DNA from: Rhodocyclaceae bacterium
Lineage (GTDB): Bacteria > Pseudomonadota > Gammaproteobacteria > Burkholderiales > Rhodocyclaceae
Direction: 5' to 3'
DNA length: 39,081 nt
Assembly: GCA_028687645.1 (NCBI GenBank)
Contig: JAQTZQ010000011.1
Coordinates: forward strand, 1 to 39,081
Made by a program: the position numbers and the translations under genes. Below are positions 1 through 8,011 of the stretch, in pieces (the stretch's first letter is position 1; every line of letters begins with the position of its first letter). Under the pieces are notes generated by a model that saw only the letters and a list, made by a program, of their open reading frames with translations, did no database searches and was not told the origin of the DNA.

Positions 1-952
1 AGGACAATTGTAACAGAGCTTCTTTATAATTTGAATCCCCCAGGCACGCTATTGCTGCTCGTGCGGCTTCTGCTTCCTTTGCTGCCCGGGTTCGCGCATG
101 ATCCAGCGCACCGCTCAGGTGAATTGCATTCAGCACAGAAGGGAAATCGTCGCGTCCGCCCTGATTAATGGCGTTCCTGACGCAAGCGGCGTGTTCGGGA
201 GCTCCGTGGCGCATGACGTATATAAGAGGCAATGTTGGTTTGCCCTCAGCAAGGTCATCGCCAAGATTCTTGCCCGTATCTCCTTCAACTCCCGAATAAT
301 CAAGAACGTCATCAATCAGTTGAAATGCGGTTCCAAGATGCCCACCATAAGTGGTGAGTGCATCCTCAAGGACTGGGTTGGCTTGGCCCAAAATTGCACC
401 AAGCTGAGCTGCGGCCTCGAAAAGCTTGGCTGTCTTGTATCGAATCACTTGCAGGTAGCGGTCTTCGTCGATATCGGCATTGTGGCAATTCATCAACTGC
501 AACACCTCGCCCTCGGCGATGACGTTGGTTGCGTCTGAGAGCACGCCCATAATGCGCATGTCATTGACCTCAACCATCATCTGGAATGCTCTGGAATAGA
601 GAAAGTCACCAACCAACACGCTTGCAGCATTGCCAAATATCGCATTGGCGGTGTCACGGCCACGGCGTAACGCCGACTCATCGACGACATCATCATGCAA
701 CAAGGTTGCGGTATGGATAAACTCGATCACCGCAGCCAGGTCATGATGCTGCTTGCCTTGATAGCCCATCGCACCAGCTGCCAGCAACACAAGTGCCGGG
801 CGCATCCGCTTGCCACCACTGCCGATGATGTATTCTGCCACTTGGCTGACCAGTAGAACATCAGAGTGCAGTTGTTGGCGAATGACCGAGTCCACTGACT
901 TCATGTCGGGCCCGATTAGGGCATAAACTTGTTCAAGCGTCACATTAAGCAT
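1..952 (-). CDS. ispB: Octaprenyl diphosphate synthase (polyprenyl synthetase), 3' end cut by window
   Basis: Trans-polyprenyl diphosphate synthase that lengthens an isoprenoid chain with isopentenyl diphosphate units to make the ubiquinone side chain; cytosolic. I translated the minus strand from an ATG at 952: 317 codons are present and the frame is open to the window edge, so only about the last five residues of a roughly 322-residue family are missing. Both Asp-rich Mg-diphosphate motifs are present: DDVVD following an LLH (first aspartate-rich motif) and DDVLD following an LI (second). A GGKRMRP motif near the N-terminus also fits the family. It is divergent from the Hpt/HD-GYP gene with a 132-base gap. 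Chain length (octaprenyl rather than another) is inferred from the organism type, not from the sequence. Confidence 0.93.
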   Translation of the reverse strand, partial: MLNVTLEQVYALIGPDMKSVDSVIRQQLHSDVLLVSQVAEYIIGSGGKRMRPALVLLAAGAMGYQGKQHHDLAAVIEFIHTATLLHDDVVDESALRRGRDTANAIFGNAASVLVGDFLYSRAFQMMVEVNDMRIMGVLSDATNVIAEGEVLQLMNCHNADIDEDRYLQVIRYKTAKLFEAAAQLGAILGQANPVLEDALTTYGGHLGTAFQLIDDVLDYSGVEGDTGKNLGDDLAEGKPTLPLIYVMRHGAPEHAACVRNAINQGGRDDFPSVLNAIHLSGALDHARTRAAKEAEAARAAIACLGDSNYKEALLQLS

Positions 953-1084
953 GCCTTTGGAGAAGCGCCGAATATTAGGCGTCGCACATGGGCTAGTCAA
1001 GATCGAATTCAGGCCTCAAGCTTCTGATTTCCCTTTGCTTTCAGCTAAACTCGTGCGACCGGAAATATTTTTAGGGAAATGGTT

Positions 1085-2188
1085 ATGGATATTCGATCGA
1101 TCATCGCACCGGTGATACAGGATCGTCAGGCATTCGATGAATTTGCTGAGGCACTGAATGATCGTGCCCCGGAAATTGAGCGTGATGTCGCGCGCCTAAG
1201 AAAATCGCCAGCCGATCGTGAATTAATCGCTGATCTTTTTAGGGCTGTTCATAACATCAAGGGGGATGGATCGCTTTGCAAATATGATTTGGCGGTGGCG
1301 ATCACTCACCCCATCGAAACACTTCTGGCGAGATTTCGCGAAGGAGAGCTACCCTTCTCTGATCTGCTGGCCGAGTTAATTCTTCTGGCGGTTGACCGCC
1401 TGGAATTGGCTACTGAAGGGTTGTCATCCGGAAAATCTCTAGATGGGCTGCGCCTTCTCTCCTTGACACAAGGTCTTGATCGATTGGCTTTGGCGTCAAG
1501 CAAGGATATTGAGGTTCTCGGCGCGGATTTGATTGAAGAGGTTACTGGCTTTAGGCCATCTGCAACTCATGCTTCTGGTCGCACACCGCGTGCATCGACT
1601 CACCGAGAGAGTAATTCCAGCGCCTCCAATGATCTGCAATTTTTTCGCTCCTTGGCGCAGCAACTGGAAAGCCGCTCTCCTTTGTTTAAAGGGAGAACTA
1701 TGAGAATTCTTCGCTTGGCTCAGGAAACGAATAAAGCGAATGGAAATCCGGTGGATCCACTTCAACTTGAAGCGGCAATTTATCTTCACGATATCGGGAT
1801 GATGTTTCTTCCCGAGAGCGTCTGGCTCAAAGTCGGGAAGATGAGCGATGAAGAAAAATTGGCCTTGCGGAATCATCCAGGATTCGCAGCCGGCCTATTG
1901 CAACGCATGCCGGGATGGGAGGCTGCTGCTGAAATGGTTTCTCAGCATCACGAAACTCCGGATGGAGAGGGTTACCCGGCTCAACTATCAGCATCCTCGA
2001 TCTGCGCCGGAGCGAAAGTTTTGGCAATTGTGGATGCATTTGAGGCTGTCATGCTTAAACATATTCATCGCGGGAAAAATCGTTCAGTGCTGCGCGCGGT
2101 CGCTGAAATTAACGCCTGCGACAAACAGTTCGCTCCTGAATGGATCGTGCCTTTTAACAACGTGATTCGTAAAACGATAGAGGCCTAA
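1085..2188 (+). CDS. Hpt domain plus HD-GYP-type phosphohydrolase domain protein
   Basis: 367-residue cytosolic signalling protein. Residues about 1-110 look like a histidine phosphotransfer (Hpt) domain: the HNIKGDG motif, with His near residue 56, matches the usual HTLKGSA phosphoacceptor helix, followed by a helix with a second His (THPIE). After a linker of about 60 residues comes an HD-GYP domain with LHDIG (HD near 235), NHP, a HHE pair near 288 and DGEGYP near 293-298. HD-GYP proteins typically hydrolyse c-di-GMP. Here the Lys of the usual HDIGK is Met and the early GHS histidine seems replaced, so activity is uncertain. I chose ATG 1085 over 1079 because AGGGA (1073-1077) sits 7 bases before it but only 1 base before 1079. 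Its stop overlaps the tcdA start (TAATG). Confidence 0.85.
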   Translation: MDIRSIIAPVIQDRQAFDEFAEALNDRAPEIERDVARLRKSPADRELIADLFRAVHNIKGDGSLCKYDLAVAITHPIETLLARFREGELPFSDLLAELILLAVDRLELATEGLSSGKSLDGLRLLSLTQGLDRLALASSKDIEVLGADLIEEVTGFRPSATHASGRTPRASTHRESNSSASNDLQFFRSLAQQLESRSPLFKGRTMRILRLAQETNKANGNPVDPLQLEAAIYLHDIGMMFLPESVWLKVGKMSDEEKLALRNHPGFAAGLLQRMPGWEAAAEMVSQHHETPDGEGYPAQLSASSICAGAKVLAIVDAFEAVMLKHIHRGKNRSVLRAVAEINACDKQFAPEWIVPFNNVIRKTIEA

Positions 2189-2964
2189 TGGAGCCGGATT
2201 ACGCAAGGCGCTTTGGGGGGATCGCTCGTCTCTACGGTGACGAAGGTGCGGCCAGACTCAGGGGGGCGAATATTTGTGTTGTGGGCATTGGTGGGGTCGG
2301 CTCGTGGGCGATGGAGGCACTCGCCAGAACCGGTGTTGGGCAAATTACAGCGGTCGACCTCGATATGGTGGCAGAATCCAACACCAATCGCCAAATTCAT
2401 GCTTTGGGTGATATTTATGGCAAAGCCAAGGTGGACGCGATGGCCGAGCGCGTGCGCCAAATAAACCCATTTTGTCGCGTTGAATGTGTCGAAGACTTTG
2501 TCACTCTGGAAAATCTGAACCAAATAATCAGTACCGACTTCGATGTCGTCATTGATGCGATTGATCAGGTGAAAATTAAAGCGGCGATGATCAATCATTG
2601 CCGACATCAACATATAGAGATTGTCGTCGCCGGCGCAGCTGGAGGCCAGATTGACCCTACTCAAATTCGTGTGGCGGATCTCACTCAAACCACTCAGGAT
2701 CCTTTGCTCGCCAGGGTAAGAGCCATTCTTCGCAGAGAATATGGTTTTAGCGGAGGAGGAAGAGGGCGGTTTGGTATCAATGCTGTCTTTTCAACGGAGC
2801 CCTTGCGTTACCCAGGCAACAACGGCTCCTGTAGCAGCACAAAAGGCACAACGGGACTGAATTGTGCTGGATTTGGCTCTACGGTTTGCGTTACCTCTAC
2901 GTTTGGTATGGTGGCTGCGTCTGTCGCCATACGCAGCATTTTGAGCAACCCATCTGCCAATTAA
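2188..2964 (+). CDS. tcdA: tRNA threonylcarbamoyladenosine dehydratase TcdA (CsdL)
   Basis: E1-like enzyme that uses ATP to dehydrate t6A37 of ANN-decoding tRNAs to the cyclic form ct6A. The 258-residue product fits the family length. Visible features are the Rossmann nucleotide-binding motif GIGGVGSW (residues 33-40), an acidic DLD strand end, the SNTNRQ segment that binds ATP in this family, and a C-terminal region with GTTGLNCAGFGS that ends in a hydrophobic helix. Its ATG shares a base with the TAA of the upstream Hpt/HD-GYP gene, so the two are translationally coupled. ThiF/MoeB/HesA are distant relatives, but the absence of the zinc-binding CxxC pairs and the gene length favour TcdA. 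Confidence 0.93.
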   Translation: MEPDYARRFGGIARLYGDEGAARLRGANICVVGIGGVGSWAMEALARTGVGQITAVDLDMVAESNTNRQIHALGDIYGKAKVDAMAERVRQINPFCRVECVEDFVTLENLNQIISTDFDVVIDAIDQVKIKAAMINHCRHQHIEIVVAGAAGGQIDPTQIRVADLTQTTQDPLLARVRAILRREYGFSGGGRGRFGINAVFSTEPLRYPGNNGSCSSTKGTTGLNCAGFGSTVCVTSTFGMVAASVAIRSILSNPSAN

Positions 2965-3106
2965 CGCGCATGCAATGCTGTTATGCGGTGTTTCCCCCAG
3001 ATTGCCGACACCGTTTTGTCCTTCAGCTCCTCCTTTGGGGTTAGTAAGGCTTTTTTGCGTGCGCAGTTATCATGTCTGACTTGCTGTTGTCTGGAGGTGA
3101 TGGGTT

Positions 3107-3340
3107 ATGAAATTTCTGTTGTTGATGGCTATTGTTCTGGTGCTTTGGTGGGTATGGAAAAAACGTCCCGAACGTGGCAATAACGAGGCTACGATGCCAA
3201 CACCCAAGCAACCGGAAGAAATCGTTGCTTGTGAGCATTGTGGCGTGCTCCATCCCTTGAGTGAGAGCGTGATCGACGGCAGCGACCACTATTGCAGTAC
3301 AACTCATCGCTTAGCTGCGCGTGCTTCAAAAAAGCCATGA
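3107..3340 (+). CDS. PP0621-like small membrane-anchored protein with CxxC-type zinc-ribbon look
   Basis: 77-residue protein, function unknown. It has an N-terminal membrane segment (about residues 3-17, ending in WWVWKKR) followed by a polar region with CEHCG near residue 43 and further Cys and His residues (HYCSTTH near 62-68), arranged like a small treble-clef or zinc-ribbon fold. This matches the PP0621 family commonly found just upstream of pilS in beta- and gammaproteobacteria. A very strong ribosome binding site, GGAGGTGAT, precedes the ATG. The stop codon overlaps the pilS start (ATGA at 3337-3340), so it is probably co-translated with the kinase; whether it affects PilS is not known. 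Confidence 0.85.
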   Translation: MKFLLLMAIVLVLWWVWKKRPERGNNEATMPTPKQPEEIVACEHCGVLHPLSESVIDGSDHYCSTTHRLAARASKKP

Positions 3341-4905
3341 GCGATTGGCTTTCCTCTACATGGGAAGCTAGTTGGCGACCATTCCAGTATTTTAATTTCT
3401 ACCGGCTGCTCTTGGCGGGCTTGGTTTTGCTGGCCGCTTTGCTACCTGAAAGCCAAATTTCTACTTTTCATTTAGTCAGCGTATCAGGTAGCTTCCTGGT
3501 GATTTTGGTCTACGTCTGCTTGGTGTTTGGCGGCCTGATCCTGTCAATTTACTGGCAGCGTCGTTTCAATATCCAATTGACGGTTCAGGTTTTCGCGGAT
3601 GTGTTTTTTGTCAGCCTGTTGATGTTTTCATTAGGCGGGGTTAGTAGTGGAATGGGAACTTTGTTACTCGTTTCGCTGGCGTCGGCAAGTTTGGTTGGAC
3701 GCGGAAGGTTGGTTCTCTTTTATGCTGCCGTAGCGACCTTGGCGACCCTGTTGGTGCAGGTTTTTGGCATTCTTGCGCATAATTTTGATGCGGGAAGCGT
3801 GGTTCAGGCAGGCTTTCTCTCTGCTGGTTTTTTCGCCACGGCAATTCTTGCGCGCATGCTGGGGCAGCGGGTAATGATCAATGAGGAGTTAGCGCGGCAA
3901 CGGGGGGAATCGCTGGAAAATCAGAGTCGAATCAGCCAGCGTGTAGTCGAGCGCATGCAGGATGGTGTGCTGGTAGTGGATCGAGAGGCCCGGGTACAGC
4001 GCTGTAATCCGATGGCTGAAGCGATGCTGGGCTCCTTGCCTGTTGGTGCGAACCTCGCTGTTCATGCGCCGGAATTGACTGATGTGCTGACTGGGCAGAA
4101 GTTGCTTGGCCGTCAGTTCGAAATTTCAGGGGTTGATGGCCAGCGCTTGCAGGCGCGAATTGAGGAAACGGCAAGCACTAGCGGCGAGATTTTGATTTTT
4201 ATTGAAGATGTTGGACGAATTCGCGAACAGGCGCAGCAATTGAAATTGGCCTCACTTGGCCGGTTGACCGCAAGTATTGCCCATGAAATTCGTAATCCGC
4301 TCTCGGCGATTGGTCATGCTGGAGAGTTGTTGCGTGAAGAACGGCGGGGCGTTATGCAGGATCGTTTGCTGAATATTTTGGCAGACAATGTGGCGCGCCT
4401 TGATCGGATAGTGGCTGATGTGCTTGAGCTGGGCAGACGTGAGCGGACGCAGCAGGAAATGCTGTCGTTGCAAGAGGCTTGCGAGCAGTTTATGGATAAT
4501 TTTCTGGTTTCCGAAGGGCTGGATACGCGCATTCTGGAACTTGATGTGGCGAATGACTTGTATGTTTGTTTCGATCGCGCTCACTTGCATCAGGTGCTGT
4601 GGAATCTGGTTGGCAATGCGGTTCGTTATTCACAGGGCAAGCCGTCCAGTGTTCGAATTTACGCTCGCGCCGGCGCAAATCGGGAGCGCGTAGAATTACA
4701 TGTCCTGGATGATGGTGCAGGTATCCCCGAGGCCGTAAAAGAACAAATTTTTGAGCCGTTTTTTACCACGCACCACAAAGGTACGGGCTTGGGTTTGTTT
4801 ATTGCCCGCGAGCTGTGCGAGGCCAACGCTGCGAGTCTGGAACTGTTGCCAAACAACAAAGGTGGGCATTTTGTAATTTCAGGGAGAGCTGAATCATGTC
4901 GGTAG
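3337..4905 (+). CDS. pilS: Sensor histidine kinase PilS (type IV pilus regulation)
   Basis: Inner-membrane histidine kinase that phosphorylates PilR to control pilin transcription. The 522-residue protein has about six hydrophobic segments in its first 180 residues, a short cytoplasmic PAS-type domain (about 205-300), then HisKA with the phosphoacceptor in SIAHEIRNPLSA and an HATPase domain (N-box WNLVGNAVRY, G1 DDGAGI, G2 GTGLGL). A longer in-frame start at 3292 exists, but ATG 3337 overlaps the stop of the upstream gene in the ATGA manner and gives the conserved family N-terminus. The 3' end overlaps pilR by 10 bases. Gene order pilS-pilR and the PP0621 neighbour make PilS more likely than other NtrB-like kinases. 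Confidence 0.92.
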   Translation: MSDWLSSTWEASWRPFQYFNFYRLLLAGLVLLAALLPESQISTFHLVSVSGSFLVILVYVCLVFGGLILSIYWQRRFNIQLTVQVFADVFFVSLLMFSLGGVSSGMGTLLLVSLASASLVGRGRLVLFYAAVATLATLLVQVFGILAHNFDAGSVVQAGFLSAGFFATAILARMLGQRVMINEELARQRGESLENQSRISQRVVERMQDGVLVVDREARVQRCNPMAEAMLGSLPVGANLAVHAPELTDVLTGQKLLGRQFEISGVDGQRLQARIEETASTSGEILIFIEDVGRIREQAQQLKLASLGRLTASIAHEIRNPLSAIGHAGELLREERRGVMQDRLLNILADNVARLDRIVADVLELGRRERTQQEMLSLQEACEQFMDNFLVSEGLDTRILELDVANDLYVCFDRAHLHQVLWNLVGNAVRYSQGKPSSVRIYARAGANRERVELHVLDDGAGIPEAVKEQIFEPFFTTHHKGTGLGLFIARELCEANAASLELLPNNKGGHFVISGRAESCR

Positions 4906-6248
4906 GTCGTGTCGAAAGGCGTCCGCGCGGAGAGCTGAATCGCGTGCTGGTGATTGATGACGAGCCGGATATTCGAGAACTCATTGATCTCACCCTGTCG
5001 CGTATGGGGTTGGCAGCCGAGTGTGCCGGGACGGTCGCTGAGGCGCGTGAGCATTTGGCCGAGGGTGGTTTCCAGTTATGCCTGACTGATATGCGCTTGC
5101 CCGATGGCGATGGGCTGGAAATGGTGCGATTCATCGCCGAGCACCATCCACAAACACCGGTGGCGGTAATTACCGCCTTTGGTAGTGCGGAAAATGCAGT
5201 GGCGGCGCTCAAGGCCGGTGCTTTTGATTATTTGGCAAAGCCAGTTGGTCTGGAGCAGCTTAGAGCCTTGGTGAAGTCTGCCTTGCGCTTGCCAGATGGT
5301 GAGCGTGGCGCTGATGAGTCGGCTATGGGCCTCACTGGAGAATCGCCGGCCATGGCTCAGGTGCGGGAGATGATTGAAAAGCTGGCGCGTAGCCAAGCGC
5401 CGATTTATGTCTCTGGTGAATCTGGTAGCGGCAAGGAATTGGCTGCACGCCTGATTCATTCGCGTAGTGCTCGCAGCGCTGGCCCCTTTGTACCGGTCAA
5501 TTGTGGAGCGATCCCGGAAAATTTGATGGAAAGTGAATTTTTCGGTTATCGCAAAGGCGCTTTTACTGGGGCGGATGCTGATCGCGAAGGATTTTTTCAA
5601 GCTGCAAGCAACGGTACCCTGTTCCTTGACGAAGTGGCTGATTTACCGCTGGCCATGCAGGTTAAGCTGTTGCGGGCGATCCAGGAAAAGCGTGTGCGCA
5701 AGGTCGGTTGTGCAACAGAAGAGGCCGTCGATGTGCGTATTATTTGTGCCACCCACCGGAATTTGCGCGAGTGTGTTGAGAAGGGGTGTTTTCGCCAGGA
5801 TCTTTACTATCGACTGAATGTGATTGAGTTACGCATGCCGCCTTTGCGTGAGCGGCCAGACGATATTCCTCAGCTGGTGGATTCGATTTGTCTCCGTTTG
5901 TTCGGTGCCTGTGCGCCACGCCTTTCATCCAAGGCGCTCAAGGCGCTGAAGGCTTACCCCTTTCCGGGCAATGTTCGCGAGTTGGAGAACGTGCTGGAGC
6001 GTGCCACCGCATTGTGTTCCGGTGACCTTATTGAGGCAGAGGATCTCCATCTTTCGCCAGAAGAAATGGCGGGAGAGACTCTTGGTCGAGGTAGTGAAAC
6101 GCTGGATGATTATCTCAATCGTTTGGAAAAACAGGCCATCCTTGAGGCCTTGCAAAAGACTGAAGGTAACCGGACGGCGGCCGCCCGTTTGCTCGGCGTG
6201 ACCTTTCGTTCGATGCGATACCGGCTTGAACGGCTGGGCATAGAATGA
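4896..6248 (+). CDS. pilR: Sigma54-dependent response regulator PilR
   Basis: NtrC-type activator that, once phosphorylated by PilS, drives sigma54 transcription of the major pilin gene. The 450-residue protein has a receiver domain (acidic pair D21/D22, phosphoacceptor D65 in TDMRLPDG, T93, K115), a central AAA+ domain (Walker A GESGSGKE at about 174-181, GAFTGA loop at 221-226 that contacts sigma54, Walker B TLFLDE at about 241-246) and a Fis-type helix-turn-helix in the last 40 residues (RTAAARLLGV). It starts inside pilS and its stop overlaps the ampD start (ATGA), so pilS, pilR and ampD appear to be one transcript. No pilin gene lies in this window. Confidence 0.94.
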   Translation: MSVGRVERRPRGELNRVLVIDDEPDIRELIDLTLSRMGLAAECAGTVAEAREHLAEGGFQLCLTDMRLPDGDGLEMVRFIAEHHPQTPVAVITAFGSAENAVAALKAGAFDYLAKPVGLEQLRALVKSALRLPDGERGADESAMGLTGESPAMAQVREMIEKLARSQAPIYVSGESGSGKELAARLIHSRSARSAGPFVPVNCGAIPENLMESEFFGYRKGAFTGADADREGFFQAASNGTLFLDEVADLPLAMQVKLLRAIQEKRVRKVGCATEEAVDVRIICATHRNLRECVEKGCFRQDLYYRLNVIELRMPPLRERPDDIPQLVDSICLRLFGACAPRLSSKALKALKAYPFPGNVRELENVLERATALCSGDLIEAEDLHLSPEEMAGETLGRGSETLDDYLNRLEKQAILEALQKTEGNRTAAARLLGVTFRSMRYRLERLGIE

Positions 6249-6814
6249 GGTTTTGGTTGGCCGGTGGGTGGCTTTCCGGTATTCGCCGGATTTGTTCACC
6301 GAATCAGGAGGCGCGTCCTGCTACAGCAAGTGTGGCGCTGGTTGTTATTCATAATATCAGCCTGCCACCGGATGATTTTACGGGCGACTGGATTGAGCTG
6401 TTTTTCGTCAATCGCCTTGATCCCTCTGCACACCCCTATTTTGCGACTATCGCTGATTTAAAGGTCTCGGCCCATTTTTTGATTCGCCGCAGTGGGCGTG
6501 TGGTGCAATTTGTCGGTTGTGATCAGCGAGCTTGGCATGCTGGTAAATCATCCTGGAAAAGCCAGGAGAATTGTAACGACTACTCGGTCGGCATTGAGTT
6601 GCAGGGTAATGACGAGACGCCCTACACCGAGGCTCAGTATGAGTCGCTGTGGGCCTTGATCGATGCTCTGCGCGCTCGCTATCCCATTGCGGCATTGGCC
6701 GGGCATTGCCACATCGCGCCGGGGCGCAAGACTGACCCCGGGCCGGCTTTTGATTGGGCTGCCGCCCGTCGTCGCTATCCGACGCTGGACTTACCGCCCG
6801 AGATAGCCGGCTAG
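6245..6814 (+). CDS. ampD: 1,6-anhydro-N-acetylmuramyl-L-alanine amidase AmpD
   Basis: Cytosolic zinc amidase of peptidoglycan recycling; it removes the peptide from anhydro-muropeptides and thereby keeps AmpR-type beta-lactamase induction low. The 189-residue length is typical. Zinc ligands are visible at H36 (VIHNIS), H154 (GHCHIAPG) and D164 (KTDPG), and the catalytic pair is E118 (GIELQG) and K162, close to the numbering of the well-studied Citrobacter enzyme (H34, H154, D164, E116, K162). The start overlaps the pilR stop by four bases and the 3' end overlaps the convergent aminotransferase gene by 24 bases. The PGRP/amidase_2 relatives AmiD and phage lysozymes are less likely given the length and the lack of a signal peptide. 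Confidence 0.94.
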   Translation: MRFWLAGGWLSGIRRICSPNQEARPATASVALVVIHNISLPPDDFTGDWIELFFVNRLDPSAHPYFATIADLKVSAHFLIRRSGRVVQFVGCDQRAWHAGKSSWKSQENCNDYSVGIELQGNDETPYTEAQYESLWALIDALRARYPIAALAGHCHIAPGRKTDPGPAFDWAAARRRYPTLDLPPEIAG

Positions 6815-7951
6815 GCGCGATACCGCTTCGCTGAGTCGGCTGAGGTCGGTGGTGTAGGCGAAGCGGATATGTTTTTCCGGCTGGTTGCTACCGAAATCAA
6901 GCCCGGGTGTCGCGGCGACGCCGACCTTTTCAAGCAAGTCTCGGGCGAAACTGAAGCTGTCAGCGCAGAGTGCGGAGCAGTCACAGTAAAGATAAAACGC
7001 CCCTTGGGGTTGGGCGGTAATGCGAAAGCCAAGTTGGCTCAAGGCCGGCGCCAGGTAATCCCGGCGGCGCTTGAATTCGGCGCGCCGGCTTTCCAAAATG
7101 GCAATGGTTTCCGGCTCAAAGGCAGCAAGCGCGGCGTATTGCGCTGGCGTCGACGGGCAGAGCGTGAGGTTTTGGGCCAGTTTCTCAACATCGCGCACAT
7201 AGATTTCCGGCACTACCATCCAGCCAAGGCGCCAGCCGGTCATCTGAAAATATTTGGAGAAACTATTGATCACCCAGATATCGCCACCCGCCGCGCAAGC
7301 GCTGTGGGGATCGGTTTCGTACGTCAAGCCGTGATAGATCTCATCAACGATAAAGTGCCCGTTGCGCTGACGAATGAACTGGGCGAGATGCTTGATTTCA
7401 TCGAGATCAAGCAGCGTGCCGGTGGGGTTGGCCGGCGAGGCAAGCAGCAAACCGGCGGTACGTTTTCCCCAAGATTGCTCAAGCAATTCAGGCGTTGGTT
7501 GAAAATTGGTTGAGGCATCGACCGGAATACCAATCGGCTGACCTTCATAAGTGCGGATAATGTGCCGATTGCACGGGTAGCCGGGGTCAGTGAGCAGCCA
7601 TTCCGATCCCGGGTCGGCCAGGCAGGCAAAGAGCAGATTCAGGGCGCCGGAAGCACCGTTGGTGATGACAATGCGCGAACTTGTTACGGTCAACCCGTAT
7701 TTTGCGGCATAAAATTGAGCAATCGCCGCACGCAATTCCGGCAGGCCGAGCGACTGGGTGTAGCCCGTTTTGCCTTCGCTGATTGCCTTGATCGCGGCAT
7801 TGGCGATTGGCGCAGGGGTCGGAAAATCCGGCTCGCCGACTTCCATGTGGATGATGTCGCGGCCCTCGGCTTCGAGTTGGCGAGCGCGGGTCAGCAACTC
7901 GACAACATGAAAAGGGGCGATATCAGCGAGGCGTTTGGCCGGGTGGTGCAT
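6791..7951 (-). CDS. Pyridoxal-phosphate-dependent class I/II aminotransferase
   Basis: 386-residue fold-type I PLP enzyme moving an amino group between an amino acid and a 2-oxo acid; the specific substrate cannot be read from sequence. Visible residues are N175 (SPANPTG), D203 and Y206 (VDEIYHG) that hold the cofactor, and the Schiff-base lysine K233 in SFSKYFQMTGWRLGW. The EVGEPDFPTP and SFSKYFxMTGWRLGW signatures resemble the aspartate/valine-pyruvate-type aminotransferases often named generically. I chose ATG 7951 because GGAG sits 5-6 bases before it; the longer form would use a TTG at 7963 that overlaps that ribosome site. A terminator hairpin lies directly upstream (see 7962-7991). 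Confidence 0.9.
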   Translation of the reverse strand: MHHPAKRLADIAPFHVVELLTRARQLEAEGRDIIHMEVGEPDFPTPAPIANAAIKAISEGKTGYTQSLGLPELRAAIAQFYAAKYGLTVTSSRIVITNGASGALNLLFACLADPGSEWLLTDPGYPCNRHIIRTYEGQPIGIPVDASTNFQPTPELLEQSWGKRTAGLLLASPANPTGTLLDLDEIKHLAQFIRQRNGHFIVDEIYHGLTYETDPHSACAAGGDIWVINSFSKYFQMTGWRLGWMVVPEIYVRDVEKLAQNLTLCPSTPAQYAALAAFEPETIAILESRRAEFKRRRDYLAPALSQLGFRITAQPQGAFYLYCDCSALCADSFSFARDLLEKVGVAATPGLDFGSNQPEKHIRFAYTTDLSRLSEAVSRLAGYLGR

Positions 7952-7961
7952 GCCTGTCTCC

Positions 7962-7991
7962 AAAACAAACGGCCACCCGGAGGTGGCCGTT
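7962..7991 (-). terminator. Rho-independent terminator after pckG, directly upstream of the aminotransferase
   Basis: A perfect 10-base inverted repeat (AACGGCCACC / GGTGGCCGTT, 7968-7977 and 7982-7991) with a CGGA tetraloop is followed on the minus strand by a T-rich run (TTTGTTTT, 7969-7962). It lies about 20 bases beyond the pckG stop and ends about 11 bases before the aminotransferase start codon. It should end the pckG message; partial read-through would be one way to reach the downstream gene. Confidence 0.8.
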
Positions 7992-8011
7992 GATCAATGC
8001 CTGCGCATTAA

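Noticed and set aside
199-235. Frames reading DVYKRQ and CLLYTS, which are known translations of the Nextera transposase end sequence found as contamination.
   Set aside because: The DNA differs from the adapter at four of 18 bases, and the minus strand reads through it in the continuous ispB frame (TLPLIYVMRHG), so it is genuine coding sequence.
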